A stretch of DNA of 64,000 nt from Actinomadura syzygii (GCF_008085905.1 NZ_VSFF01000018.1:124001-188000), one strand, 5' to 3'. Positions 9,522 through 19,669 are shown, counted from the first letter of the stretch. Made by a program: numbers and translations. The notes: a model not told the origin generated them from the letters alone.

Positions 9522-9550
9522 CGGGCCCCGGACGGTGTGTCCGGGACCCG
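9522..9550 (-). terminator. Intrinsic terminator after the M1 peptidase gene
   Basis: Twelve-base inverted repeat with one mismatch, CGGGCCCCGGAC / GTCCGGGACCCG, and a five-base loop, 29 bases beyond the stop of the peptidase gene. It separates that gene from the exporter operon on the same strand. Confidence 0.65.
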
Positions 9551-9578
9551 ATTCACTGTTGTGGCCAGGTGGCTGCCG

Positions 9579-11090
9579 CTAGGAGATCGCGGGCTTGATG
9601 GGGGAGTACAGCCAGTCCTTGAAGAACCCGCTGAGGTCCTGCCCGGAGACCTTCTGGGCCAGCGCCGTGAACTGCGCCGTCTCGGCGTTGCCGTACTTGT
9701 GCTGCGCGTACCAGGTGCGCAGGAGGGTGAGGAACTTCTCGTCCCCGATCCGCTCGCGCAGGAACTGGAGCGCCATGGCGCCGCCGCTGTAGACGCGGTC
9801 GTTGAACATGGTGTCGCGCTGCGGGTCGGCGGTCAGCACGGACCAGTACGGGCGTCCGGCCGCGTCCGGGAAGGGCCGGGCGGCGTAGGTGGCGCGGGCC
9901 GAGTCGGCGGCGGAGCGGCCGCCGTGGGTCTCGGTCCAGTACCAGGCGGCCCAGCTCGCGAAGCTCTCGTTCAGCCAGACGTCCTTCCACTGCTGCGGCG
10001 AGACGGCGTCGCCGAACCACTGGTGCGCCAGCTCGTGGACGATCGTCCCGGTGCTGCGCACCGCGGAGTACACCGGCTTGCTCTGCGTCTCCAGGGAGAA
10101 GCCGAGCGGCTGCCCGTTGAAGCGGGCGTCGTCGGCGATCGCCCCGGTGCTCGCGAACGCGTACTTGCCGAACGTCTTCGACCAGGTGTCGGTGACGTCG
10201 CTGGTGGTGTTGTAGAAGAAGTCCACCGCGTCCGGCTGGTTGGCGAGCAGGACGGGGTCGACGGCGGTGTAGTTGGGCACGCCGCCCGGCGTGCGGCCGC
10301 TCTTCACGTCCCACTTGCCGATGTCGATGGTGGTGAGGTAGCTGGCCATCGGGCTGTCCTCGTGCCACCGGAAGACCTCGGCGCCGATCTTCGCGGAGCG
10401 GCGGCTGAACGACGCGGTCGCGCCGCGGTGCTCGGAGAGCCGTCCGTTGGCCACCGCCGTCAGGCCCTTCGGGACCGTCAGCGTGTAGTCGTAGGTCGCC
10501 TTGTCGCTCGGGTGGTCGTTGACCGGGAACCACGTGCTGGCGCCGTTCGGCTCGCCGCCGACGAACGCGCCGTCCGGCGTGTGCAGGAACCCGTACGGGG
10601 AGCCGAACACGATGGGGGAGCCGACGATGGTCTGCGGCACGCCGCCGTACTTCACGACCGTCGTGAAGGTCGAGCCCTTCTTCAGGCCCTTGCGCGGCGT
10701 GATGATCAGTTCCTGGCCGCGGCGCGTGTAGTCGGCGCGGCGGTGGTCGACCGAGACGCGCTCGACGTCCATTCCGGAGAGGTCCAGGTCGAACCGCGAC
10801 AGGTTCTGCGTCGCCCGCGCGGTGAGGGTCACCGTGCCGTCGAGCTGGTCGTAGTCCGGGTCGTACTGGAGGTCGAGCGAGTAGTGCCGGGCGTCGTAGC
10901 CGCCGTTGCCCTCCAGGGGGAAATAGGGGTCGCCGACACCGGCGGCGCCAGGGGTGAAGCGCCCGTTGTCCCCGTGCCCTGCGGCGGACGCGGGGACCGC
11001 GAGCGCGACGACGCTCACGGCGGCGACGGCGAGTGGCAGCATCCGGCCGGGGGTCGCCCGGGACCGAATGAACCGAGGGTGACGCGCCAT
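9579..11090 (-). CDS. Secreted M1-family aminopeptidase
   Basis: A 503-residue exported gluzincin metallopeptidase that removes N-terminal residues from peptides. A Sec signal peptide ends near PASA (about residue 37). The N-terminal beta domain is followed by the exopeptidase motif region GFSLETQS and the zinc site HELAHQWFGD with the third ligand in NESFASW. The length is shorter than ERAP/PepN-type enzymes and fits the single-domain bacterial secreted group. The start at 11090 is supported by GAGAGGA; the upstream Met at 11129 adds residues without signal-peptide character. It stands alone between two terminators. Confidence 0.92.
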   Translation of the reverse strand: MARHPRFIRSRATPGRMLPLAVAAVSVVALAVPASAAGHGDNGRFTPGAAGVGDPYFPLEGNGGYDARHYSLDLQYDPDYDQLDGTVTLTARATQNLSRFDLDLSGMDVERVSVDHRRADYTRRGQELIITPRKGLKKGSTFTTVVKYGGVPQTIVGSPIVFGSPYGFLHTPDGAFVGGEPNGASTWFPVNDHPSDKATYDYTLTVPKGLTAVANGRLSEHRGATASFSRRSAKIGAEVFRWHEDSPMASYLTTIDIGKWDVKSGRTPGGVPNYTAVDPVLLANQPDAVDFFYNTTSDVTDTWSKTFGKYAFASTGAIADDARFNGQPLGFSLETQSKPVYSAVRSTGTIVHELAHQWFGDAVSPQQWKDVWLNESFASWAAWYWTETHGGRSAADSARATYAARPFPDAAGRPYWSVLTADPQRDTMFNDRVYSGGAMALQFLRERIGDEKFLTLLRTWYAQHKYGNAETAQFTALAQKVSGQDLSGFFKDWLYSPIKPAIS

Positions 11091-11226
11091 CGGAGATCCT
11101 CTCCCTTGAAAGATCACTAGCGCGCTCACGATGCGCCCGCGCGTCTCATGCTGTCGAGATCACGGCCGGATGTGGCCGAAACCCGGGATCCGGACGTACC
11201 CGGGCGGCCCTACGGCGACGCCAGAA

Positions 11227-11256
11227 GGCCCCCGCGGGTGTAGGAACGCGGGGGCC
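11227..11256 (-). terminator. Terminator downstream of aceA
   Basis: Perfect 10-base stem GGCCCCCGCG / CGCGGGGGCC with a 10-base loop, between the end of the isocitrate lyase gene and the start of the peptidase gene. Confidence 0.7.
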
Positions 11257-11349
11257 CTCTGCGTCGGGACGAGCCGGGGGAGGTCGCTCAGCGGAGCGGG
11301 ACCGGCCCTGACGGCTCAGGGAACTCGTGGATCAGTCGTAGCCTGCGGG

Positions 11350-12648
<1,299 letters not shown>

Positions 12649-12765
12649 CGTGTTGCCCTTCCGTGTCGTCCCCTGGGTGCTTGGCCTCGACTATGCCCCG
12701 GACGCGACCCCCTGATGAACCAGTGAGTAACAGAAGAACTGCGAAATTTCCGCTACTATGAAGCC
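12649..12765. promoter_or_regulatory. aceA-ramB divergent promoter region
   Basis: The 117-bp intergenic region contains an AT-rich palindrome GAAATTTC (12743-12750) and a -10 box TACTAT (12754-12759). The -10 lies 6 bases before the ramB GTG, so ramB mRNA is probably leaderless. In corynebacteria RamB binds next to aceA and its own gene; the palindrome is my candidate site, not a proven one. Confidence 0.5.
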
Positions 12766-14235
12766 GTGACGACCTTGCGGACAGAAGAACCCCTCAACTT
12801 GACGAGTGACGTAGATCTCGTCACCTTCGGGCAGCGGCTTCGCCACCTCCGGCGCGGCCGCGGGCTGACGCTGTCGGAGCTCGGCGAGCGGGTCGGGCGG
12901 GCGCCGTCCCAGCTCTCCCTGCTGGAGAACGGGCGCCGCGAGCCGAAGCTGTCGCTGCTGCAGGCCCTCGCCACCGCGCTGGAGTGCCCGATCGAGGAGC
13001 TGCTGCGCCGGCAGCCGCCGAGCCGCCGCGCCCAGCTGGAGATCCAGTTGGAGGAGGCGCAGCGCGACCCGCTCTACCGGACGCTCGGTCTCTCCCATCT
13101 CAAGGTCGGCAAGCGGATGCCGAACGAGGTCATCGAGCACATCCTCGCCCTCTACGGCGAGCTGAAACGCAGCCGCACGAAGCCGACCGCGAGCCCCGAG
13201 GAGGCCCGCAAGGCGAACGCGGAGCTGCGCCGCCAGATGCACGAGCGCGGCAACCACTTCCCGGAGATCGAGCGGATCGCGTCCCAGACCCTCGACTCGG
13301 TCGGGTACCGGCGCGGCGCCGTCTCGCAGGGCCTGCTGATGACGCTCGTCGGGCACTTCGGGTTCAGCCTCCAGTACGTGCAGGACCTGCCGCGCTCCGT
13401 CCGGTCCGTGACGGACCTGCGCAACCGGCGGATCTACCTGGAGCGCGAGCAGCTCGGCATGCACACCCCGCGGACGATCCTGCTGCAGACCCTCGGGCAC
13501 ATCGCGCTCGACCACGACCAGCCCCGCGACTTCGCCGACTTCCTGCGGCAGCGCGTCGAGGCGAACTACTTCGGCGCCGCGATCCTGATGCCGGAGCGGA
13601 GCGTCGTCCCGTACCTGGAGGAGGCCAAGGCCGCGCGCGAGCTGTCCGTCGAGGACCTCGCGGACGTCTTCTCCGTCTCCTACGAGATGGCCGGGCACCG
13701 CTTCACCAACATGGCGACGCACCACCTCGGCCTGCAGCTCCACTTCACCAAGAACGACGAGAACGGCACCATCTACAAGGCGTACGCCAACGACGGCCTG
13801 AACTTCCCGCAGGACGAGGACGGCGCGATCGAGGGCCAGCGGATGTGCCGCGAGTGGGCCGGGCGCCACGTCTTCGGCGCCGCCGACCGCTTCTCCGTCT
13901 ACTACCAGTACACCGACACCCCGAAGGGGACGTACTGGTGCCTCTCCCACATCGACCCCAGCCACGAGCGCGACTTTGCGATCACGCTGGGCGTCCGGTT
14001 CGAGGACTCGCGCTGGTTCCGCGGCCGGGAGACGACCCGGCGGCGCCGGTCGTCCTGCCCGGACGGCGACTGCTGCCAGCGCCCGCCGAAGGAGCTGTCG
14101 GACCGCTGGGAGGGCATGGCCTGGCCGTCCGCCCGCGCGCACTCGCACGTGCTGTCCGTCCTGCCGCCGGGGGCGTTCCCGGGCGTGGACGAGTCGGACG
14201 TCTACGAGTTCCTCGACCGGCACGCCGCCGAGTGA
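12766..14235 (+). CDS. ramB: RamB-type regulator of acetate/glyoxylate metabolism
   Basis: A 489-residue regulator. Residues about 20-75 form an XRE helix-turn-helix (LSELGERVGRAPSQLSLLEN). The middle has an ImmA/IrrE-like domain in which the metalloprotease motif is degenerate (HIALDH, no HExxH). The C-terminal short-chain fatty-acyl regulator domain has clustered cysteines (CPDGDCC). This arrangement and the divergent aceA identify it as RamB/ScfR-like; in corynebacteria RamB represses aceA, aceB and acetate genes. GTG start, probably leaderless. Confidence 0.93.
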   Translation: MTTLRTEEPLNLTSDVDLVTFGQRLRHLRRGRGLTLSELGERVGRAPSQLSLLENGRREPKLSLLQALATALECPIEELLRRQPPSRRAQLEIQLEEAQRDPLYRTLGLSHLKVGKRMPNEVIEHILALYGELKRSRTKPTASPEEARKANAELRRQMHERGNHFPEIERIASQTLDSVGYRRGAVSQGLLMTLVGHFGFSLQYVQDLPRSVRSVTDLRNRRIYLEREQLGMHTPRTILLQTLGHIALDHDQPRDFADFLRQRVEANYFGAAILMPERSVVPYLEEAKAARELSVEDLADVFSVSYEMAGHRFTNMATHHLGLQLHFTKNDENGTIYKAYANDGLNFPQDEDGAIEGQRMCREWAGRHVFGAADRFSVYYQYTDTPKGTYWCLSHIDPSHERDFAITLGVRFEDSRWFRGRETTRRRRSSCPDGDCCQRPPKELSDRWEGMAWPSARAHSHVLSVLPPGAFPGVDESDVYEFLDRHAAE

Positions 14236-14384
14236 CCGGACCCGCCGGGCCGCCGCGCGGGACGCCCGGCCGTGGGTGAATGATCTGGGAGTGTCCGGCG
14301 TTCCAGTACAAAGGGCCCGCCGGGACATCCGGCCCGGACGCCCGCCCGGAAGCTCGCAGGGAAGCTCGCACGGAGGGAGAGCGC

Positions 14385-15368
14385 GTGCTGCCTGAGGTCG
14401 CCGCATGGTCGGCCCGCCGCACCAGCACGGCGGAGGACTGGCCGCCGCGGCCGCTGCTCGCCGCCAAGGGCGACGCCCGGATCAGCGTCGTCCTGCCCGC
14501 GCGGGACGAGGAGGCCACGGTCGGCGCGATCGTCGCCGCGATCCGGACCGACCTGGTCGAGCGGATCCCGCTGGTCGACGAGATCGTCGTGGTCGACTCC
14601 CGCTCCGCCGACCGGACCGCCGCCGTGGCCGCCGCCGCGGGCGCCGACGTGGTCGCGCAGGACTCCGTCCTGCCCGGCCGGGGCCGCATGTCCGGCAAGG
14701 GCGAGGCGCTGTGGAAGTCGCTCGCCGCGACGTCCGGCGACCTGATCGTCTTCATCGACGCCGACCTGCGCGAGTTCAGCTCGTCCTACGTGACGGGGCT
14801 GCTCGGGCCGCTGCTGACCGACCCGTCCGTCGGGTACGTCAAGGGCTGCTACGACCGTCCGCTGGTGGACGGCGAACGGCGCGTCGAGGGCGGCGGCGGG
14901 CGCGTCACCGAGCTCGTCGCCCGCCCCCTGATCAACCTGCACTGGCCGCGGCTCGCCGGGGTGATGCAGCCGCTCGGCGGCGAGTACGCCGGGCGCCGCG
15001 CCCTGCTGGAGCGGCTCCCGTTCGTCACCGGCTACGGCGTCGAGCTCGGCCTGCTGCTGGACGTCTACCAGGACTCCGGCCTCGACGCGATCGCGCAGGT
15101 CGACCTCGGCCGCCGCGTCCACGCGCACCAGTCGACGGAGGCGCTCGGCGCGATGTCCGGGCAGATCATGCTGACCGCCTGGTCGCGGCTGGAGCGGCAC
15201 GGCCGGATGATGCCGCTCGAAGCCCCCGCCACGGCGCTCACCCGCTTCCGCCGCGGCCCGGACGGGTATGACGCCGCGACGACCGACGTCGCCGTGGGGG
15301 AGCGCCCGCCGATGATCGAGGTCCCGGAGTACGCCGCCGCGCGCTCGATCTCGCCCGGCCGCCGCTGA
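14385..15368 (+). CDS. gpgS: Glucosyl-3-phosphoglycerate synthase
   Basis: A 327-residue GT81/GT-A glycosyltransferase that moves glucose from an NDP donor to 3-phosphoglycerate, the first step of glucosylglycerate and methylglucose lipopolysaccharide synthesis. Visible motifs are the N-terminal VVLPARDEEATVG, the metal-binding DAD in FIDADLREF, and the acceptor segment RPLINLHWPRLAGVMQPLGG. GGAGGGAGAGCGC precedes the GTG at 14385, so the further-upstream ATG at 14280 is unlikely. Methylglucose polysaccharides modulate fatty-acid synthesis in relatives, consistent with the lipid setting. Confidence 0.93.
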   Translation: MLPEVAAWSARRTSTAEDWPPRPLLAAKGDARISVVLPARDEEATVGAIVAAIRTDLVERIPLVDEIVVVDSRSADRTAAVAAAAGADVVAQDSVLPGRGRMSGKGEALWKSLAATSGDLIVFIDADLREFSSSYVTGLLGPLLTDPSVGYVKGCYDRPLVDGERRVEGGGGRVTELVARPLINLHWPRLAGVMQPLGGEYAGRRALLERLPFVTGYGVELGLLLDVYQDSGLDAIAQVDLGRRVHAHQSTEALGAMSGQIMLTAWSRLERHGRMMPLEAPATALTRFRRGPDGYDAATTDVAVGERPPMIEVPEYAAARSISPGRR

Positions 15369-15411
15369 CGCCGCCGTGCGCCCACTGTGTCACCACTCGT
15401 GACCGCGATCG

Positions 15412-15430
15412 GTGCTACCGTTGGTAACAC
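15412..15430 (+). promoter_or_regulatory. Inverted repeat upstream of fadE, candidate operator
   Basis: GTGCTACC-GT-TGGTAACAC: eight of nine positions pair across the dyad, 27 bases before the fadE start. The TACC-N-GGTA core is of the sort bound by TetR or FadR-type lipid regulators. A second small dyad GTCAC-N5-GTGAC lies at 15389-15403. Confidence 0.45.
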
Positions 15431-15457
15431 GGATATTGGAGGAAGGGTCGAATAGCC

Positions 15458-16687
15458 ATGACGAGCGCCGAACCGACGCCGTTCTCGCTTGAGCCGAGCG
15501 AGGACGTCCGCGAGGTCAGGGACTGGGTCCACGAGTTCGCCAGGGACGTCATCCGCCCCGCCGCGCAGGAGTGGGACGAACGCGAGGAGACCCCCTGGCC
15601 GCTGATCCAGGAGGCGTCCAAGGTCGGCATCTACTCCCTCGACTTCTTCGCCACCCAGTGGCTGGAGCCGACCGGGCTCGGCATCCCCGTCGCGTTCGAG
15701 GAGCTGTTCTGGGGCGACGCCGGGATCGGGCTGTCCATCGTCGGGACCGGTCTCGCCGCCGCGTCCGTCGCCGCCGTCGGGACCGACGAGCAGATCGCCG
15801 AGTGGGTGCCGCAGATGTTCGGCACCCCCGACGACGTCCGCCTCGGCGCGTTCTGCGCCTCCGAACCCGACGCGGGCAGCGACGTCGGCGCGATCCGCAC
15901 CCGCGCCGTCTACGACGAGGCCAAGGACGAGTGGGTCCTGAACGGCACCAAGACGTGGGCGACGAACGGCGGGATCGCGTCCGTTCACATCGTCGTAGCG
16001 TCCGTCCACCCTGACCTCGGGAGCCGCGGGCAGGGGAGCTTCATCGTCCCGCCGAACACCCCGGGCCTGCGGCAGGGGCAGAAGTTCAAGAAGCACGGGA
16101 TCCGCGCGTCCCACACGGCCGAGGTCGTCCTGGACGACGTGCGCGTCCCCGGCGGCAACATCATCGGCGGCAAGGACAGGTTCGACGAGCGGATCGCGCG
16201 GGCCCGGGAGGGCAAGAGCTCCAAGGGCCAGGCCGCCCTGAAGACGTTCGAGGCGACCCGCCCGTCCGTCGGCGCGATGGCCCTCGGCATCGGCCGCGCC
16301 GCCTACGACTACGCCCTCCGGTACGCCCGCGAGCGCGAGCAGTTCGGCCGCAAGATCGGCGACTTCCAGGCCGTCGCGTTCAAGCTCGCGGACATGAAGT
16401 GCCGCCTGGACGCCGCCCGCCTCATGGTCTGGCGCGCCGCCTGGATGGCCCGCACCGGCAAGGACTTCGCCAACGCCGAAGGCTCCATGGCCAAGCTCAT
16501 GGCGAGCGAGATGGCCGTCAACGTCACCGAAGAGGCCATCCAGATCCTCGGCGGCAACGGCTACACCCGCGACTACCCGGTGGAACGCATGCACCGCGAC
16601 GCCAAGATCTTCACCATCTTCGAGGGCACCTCAGAAATCCAACGCCTGGTCATCGCCCGAACCCTGACCGGCCTCCCCGTCCGATAG
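15458..16687 (+). CDS. Acyl-CoA dehydrogenase, gene carrying the island attachment site
   Basis: A 409-residue FAD enzyme that makes the trans-2 double bond in acyl-CoA. The flavin loop CASEPDAGSDVGAIRTRA, the helical core RYAREREQFGRKIGDFQA and the catalytic Glu in IFEGTSEIQR are intact, so this looks like a complete single-gene homotetrameric enzyme. GGAGGAAGG precedes the ATG. It is outside the catabolic cluster. Its final 75+ bases are duplicated at 55.75 kb with a tyrosine-recombinase relic after each copy, so the 3' end has probably been replaced by an integrating element while the protein stayed intact. Confidence 0.95.
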   Translation: MTSAEPTPFSLEPSEDVREVRDWVHEFARDVIRPAAQEWDEREETPWPLIQEASKVGIYSLDFFATQWLEPTGLGIPVAFEELFWGDAGIGLSIVGTGLAAASVAAVGTDEQIAEWVPQMFGTPDDVRLGAFCASEPDAGSDVGAIRTRAVYDEAKDEWVLNGTKTWATNGGIASVHIVVASVHPDLGSRGQGSFIVPPNTPGLRQGQKFKKHGIRASHTAEVVLDDVRVPGGNIIGGKDRFDERIARAREGKSSKGQAALKTFEATRPSVGAMALGIGRAAYDYALRYAREREQFGRKIGDFQAVAFKLADMKCRLDAARLMVWRAAWMARTGKDFANAEGSMAKLMASEMAVNVTEEAIQILGGNGYTRDYPVERMHRDAKIFTIFEGTSEIQRLVIARTLTGLPVR

Positions 16688-16696
16688 CAGGCGACC
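16604..16696 (+). repeat. Left attachment-site repeat (candidate attL core)
   Basis: The last codons of fadE and nine bases beyond the stop are repeated at 55743-55835 in direct orientation. 75 bases (16609-16683) are identical; the whole 93-bp block differs at two positions, one being synonymous just before the stop (CGA/CGG). Confidence 0.8.
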
Positions 16697-16789
16697 AGGG
16701 CGAATACCGGATCGGTCGGTCGAGCATCCGGCGGCGTCACGGGCGCAGGAGCCTCCCTCCCGGGCATCCGGGCGCCGATTCCTCGCCTA

Positions 16790-16811
16790 TTGGGAGCCGA
16801 TTGGGAGCCGA
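16790..16811 (+). repeat. Tandem 11-bp repeats, candidate integrase arm sites (left)
   Basis: TTGGGAGCCGA occurs twice back to back, between the attachment repeat and the integrase relic. A diverged pair lies at 55622-55643 before the right repeat and another at 55918-55939 after it, as expected for arm-type sites of a tyrosine recombinase. Confidence 0.6.
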
Positions 16812-16824
16812 TCATGGACGGTTC

Positions 16825-17250
16825 TCAGGCTGCTCGCGCGGTGAGCAACTCGCCCAGAATCCGCACCGGAGACCGCGGCGAGAGGGCGAGCCGCTGGCGC
16901 ATCAGCGGGGAGCCGTGGGCGTAGGTGCCGCCGATGCCGGGCATGGAGTGGCCGAGCCGGTCATGGGTCAGCACGGCTGGGGTGCCGAGATCGTCCAGCC
17001 ACACCCGGTCGGAGTGGCGGAGCTCGTGCGGGGTGAGGCCGTTTCGGATCAGCAGCCACGACGCCAACTGGCCGCGCACGGTCGGGGGCGCCGTTGGAGC
17101 GGCCCGGCCGCGGTTGCCCAGCCGGGACCAGCGCGGTGACGGCCTGCGGCCAGGGGTGTCCCTCGGCGTAGGTGGCATGCAGATGGTAGGCGCCGCGTTC
17201 GTTGAGGAACACGAACCTGTCACCGCCGCAGCGACCGCTCTGGCATCGAC
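16825..17250 (-). pseudogene. Tyrosine recombinase (integrase) relic, left end
   Basis: The reverse strand encodes the catalytic C-terminal half of an actinomycete tyrosine integrase. One frame reads RFVFLNERGAYHLHATYAEG; after frameshifts another reads LTPHELRHSDRVWLDDLG (the HxLRH box) and DRLGHSMPGIGGTYAH (second His and catalytic Tyr). The tail RLALSPRSPVRILGELL is present but a segment of about 18 residues after the Tyr box is deleted relative to the sister relic at 55.9 kb. The N-terminal DNA-binding domains are gone. The 3' end points at the attachment repeat, the usual position of int. Confidence 0.8.
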
Positions 17251-17255
17251 ACGGT

Positions 17256-17479
17256 GCCAAAGCACCGGGAAGAGCGCCGTCGTCATCAACGCTAAGGCGA
17301 AGAGGACCGGCGAGCTTGATGACGCAGGCGACCAGGTCATCTGGTCGGGCGGAGGCGGCACCGAGACGATCACCGTCAGCGAGAGCGGCGACACCATCGA
17401 CATCGACGGCAAGCAGTACCCCGCAATGGACGAGAAGGAAGCCATGGACGGGTACAAGCACATGTGCGGTCAGAATTGA
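17256..17479 (+). pseudogene. 3' remnant of an unknown, probably exported protein
   Basis: An open frame gives KSAVVINAKAKRTGELDD, then an acidic beta-rich stretch (TITVSESGDTIDIDGKQY) and ends CGQN before a stop. It has no start codon of its own because it runs out of the integrase relic, so it looks like the C-terminal end of a protein whose 5' part was lost. Family not recognised. Confidence 0.4.
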
Positions 17480-17696
17480 AGAGGCATCGCCCATGCAGGC
17501 AGAGTCGCCCGAGCTGCTCCGATTCCAAGATCATCGGCTGCCTGCCTCGGATGACGGGCTTCGACGGCACGACCTTTCGTGCCTTTCCTCCTTGTCTGGA
17601 CATTGTTTGCAAAACCCCAGGTCAGCGGGCGTGTGCGCATGGAACGCATCGAATGGGGCACATGGTCGCCCGTGCGCAGTGGAAAAGGAGCGGAAC

Positions 17697-17903
17697 ATGG
17701 GGCTGCTGCAGCGTTTCCGGCGACGGCGAACGGGACAGCGGGCCGCGACGCGGCCAGTACGAGCGCGGCGCCGTGTGCCGACCTTCCGTGAGATGCAGGC
17801 GAAGATGCGGACCGAGCGCGCCGAAGCCAGGCTCATGGCGACCGAGGCGAAGATCCATCATGAGGCGGAGCAGCACCGACGCGGCGGTCGCCATATCCAA
17901 TGA
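17697..17903 (+). CDS. Small basic protein, unknown function
   Basis: A 68-residue highly charged protein beginning MGLLQRFRRRRTGQ, with a predicted long helix rich in Arg, Glu and Ala and a His/Arg-rich tail. AAAAGGAG sits at the right distance from the ATG, which together with its neighbour 90 bases downstream makes it believable as a gene. The opening MGLL matches the next gene's product, suggesting related roles. No family recognised. Confidence 0.5.
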   Translation: MGLLQRFRRRRTGQRAATRPVRARRRVPTFREMQAKMRTERAEARLMATEAKIHHEAEQHRRGGRHIQ

Positions 17904-17992
17904 GGGACGCGCCCAAGGCGAACAAGAGCGGGCCAGCGTTTCGGGCTTGTCGGCTACGAAGCCGCGGATGCCAGGCAGAAGGAGGAGAGCGC

Positions 17993-18187
17993 ATGGGTCT
18001 GTTGAAGAAGCTGAAGAACAGTACGCAACGTGCCAAGGGGCGCGCCAAGGAGAGGGCGGGCCGCGAGTCACGCGATCCGTATTTGGAGGCCGAGGGCCGC
18101 AAGGATCGTGTCGCGGGCGGGGTCAAGCAGGTCGGCGAGAAGGCCAAGGACACGGCCCGAGAGATCCGGCGCACCGGCGAGCGGTAA
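17993..18187 (+). CDS. Small CsbD-like stress protein
   Basis: A 64-residue hydrophilic, lysine- and glutamate-rich protein (KAKGRAKE-like opening, then GRKDRVAGGVKQVGEKAKDT). The repeating G-K-x-x-x-A-G pattern is that of CsbD-family proteins, whose genes respond to general stress but whose biochemical role is unknown. A strong GAAGGAGGAG site precedes the ATG. It probably forms a pair with the small basic gene upstream. Confidence 0.65.
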   Translation: MGLLKKLKNSTQRAKGRAKERAGRESRDPYLEAEGRKDRVAGGVKQVGEKAKDTAREIRRTGER

Positions 18188-18230
18188 CGTTCGTCATTGG
18201 GCGTCGGTGGGGGAATTCCCTCGTCCCCCG

Positions 18231-18510
18231 CTAAGGGATAGCGATGTCGCGGCGTCGGAAGCCGACCAGCCCGATCGCGATCGGTAGCACGTGGAGTTCA
18301 CCAGCCAGGAGTTGGGGTAGGCGGCCGAAGGGAGAGGTCGGCCGTCCTGCCCGGCTATTGGAGCAGTCCGCCCAGCATGCCGACGGCGAGGACGTACACG
18401 AGCACCGCCCAGGCGAGCGAGATGGCCCTGGGCGAGCCGGTAGAGGGCGATCACCAGAGCCGCGACGATCCACATGGCCGGAATGTAGACCAAGGCTGCG
18501 CCCGAGCGGA
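18231..18510 (-). pseudogene. ABC-2 transporter permease, C-terminal relic
   Basis: Two reverse-strand frames together spell the end of a drug-exporter permease: VYIPAMWIVAALVIALYRLA in one, then SPFGRLPQLLAGE and VLPIAIGLVGFRRRDIAIP in another. The closing G-FRRRDI is typical of actinomycete ABC-2 permeases. Internal deletions and a frameshift separate the pieces, and no start is present. Confidence 0.6.
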
Positions 18511-18529
18511 GCCGCTGGACGCAAGCGCC

Positions 18530-18717
18530 CGACCTGGACATCGACCACATGGTCCCGCTGGCGCAGGCGTGGCGGTCGGGGGCCGACACCTGGACGACCG
18601 CGCGCCGCAGCCAGTTCGCCAACCGTCCCGCTGCATGTACGCAAGGCCGTGGATCGACGTGAAATACCGCTACGGCCTGACCGCCGACGCCACGGAGAAG
18701 ACAGTGCGTTCACCGTT
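18530..18717 (+). pseudogene. HNH nuclease (DUF1524/GmrSD-C type) relic
   Basis: The forward strand reads DLDIDHMVPLAQAWRSGADT, the signature around the catalytic His of secreted actinomycete HNH nucleases, followed by TWTTARRSQFANRPAA. After a deletion of the NQSKGD region it resumes as WIDVKYRYGLTADATEK. The 5' end and part of the active site are missing, and the fragment stops at the LysR gene. Confidence 0.6.
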
Positions 18718-19608
18718 TCAGCTACGCGCTTGCGGAGCCAGGGCCTCGATCATGTCGCGGATGATGCCGCGATGGTCGCCGGGGCGCCAGGCGAGGGCGA
18801 GTTCGGTCGGGGAGAGGTCCGTGACCGGGATGGTCATGATGCCCGGGCGGCGGTAGATCTCGGCGTTTCCGGCGGCGAGCAGGACGATGGCGTCGCCGCT
18901 CTCAAGCGCCGCGAAGGTCTCTTCGGAATTGGTCACGGTCGCGCAGACCACCGGCGGACGGCCGCCGCGCTCGTCGATCGCGAGCCAGTGGTCGCGGAGC
19001 GGGCCCGCGCTTTCGGGGAGCGCCAGGAACGACTCGTCCAGGAGTTCGGCGAAGCGGACCTCGTCGCGTCCGGCCAGCCAGTGGTCGTGCCGGAACGCGA
19101 CCCAGCGGGGCTCCCGTGCCACGACCCGGACGTTGAGGTCGTCCTGGCCGGGGAACGGCAGCCAGACGAACGCCACGTCGACCTCGCCGTCGGCCAGGCC
19201 CGCCGTGGGGTCGGTCCAGTTGACCTGGCGCAGCCGCAGGTCGCAGCCCGGGCGGCGCTCGGCGAACCGGTCCCGCAGCGTGCCGAGGAGGCCGCGTCCG
19301 ACGCTGGTCGACATTCCCACGGTCAGCAGTGAGGACTCGGCGGCCGCCGCGTCGGCGACGGCGCGTTGGGCCTCGTCCCACCGCTGGAGCAGTTCGCGGG
19401 CGACCGGCAGCAGAGCCTCGCCCGGCGCGGTGAGGCGCACCGCGCGTCGGTCGCGGTCGAACAGCCTCACCCGCATCAGCTCTTCGAGTTGGCGTATCTG
19501 CTTGCTGAGCGCGGGCTGCGAGATGAACAGGCGTTCGGCCGCGCGGGTGAAGCCGAGATCCTCCGCCACGGCCACGAAATATCTCAGGTCACGTAGATGA
19601 GCGTCCAT
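18718..19608 (-). CDS. LysR-family transcriptional regulator
   Basis: A 296-residue regulator with the N-terminal winged helix (FTRAAERLFISQPALSKQIRQL) and the periplasmic-binding-like effector domain. It is divergent from the SnoaL-SDR-reductase genes that begin 62 bases away, which are its likely targets. The gap contains ATAACC-N5-CTATTA-like symmetry near 19608-19624, fitting a T-N11-A LysR box. Effector unknown. Confidence 0.9.
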   Translation of the reverse strand: MDAHLRDLRYFVAVAEDLGFTRAAERLFISQPALSKQIRQLEELMRVRLFDRDRRAVRLTAPGEALLPVARELLQRWDEAQRAVADAAAAESSLLTVGMSTSVGRGLLGTLRDRFAERRPGCDLRLRQVNWTDPTAGLADGEVDVAFVWLPFPGQDDLNVRVVAREPRWVAFRHDHWLAGRDEVRFAELLDESFLALPESAGPLRDHWLAIDERGGRPPVVCATVTNSEETFAALESGDAIVLLAAGNAEIYRRPGIMTIPVTDLSPTELALAWRPGDHRGIIRDMIEALAPQARS

Positions 19609-19669
19609 AACCGTTGGCTATTACAGCAGGTATTGGACGCCCCCGGAAGATCACCGCCACGATGGGGGC

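Noticed and set aside
16604..16700. A tRNA gene as the attachment site
   Set aside because: Neither repeat copy contains a T-loop or an acceptor stem; the sequence is the fadE coding end.
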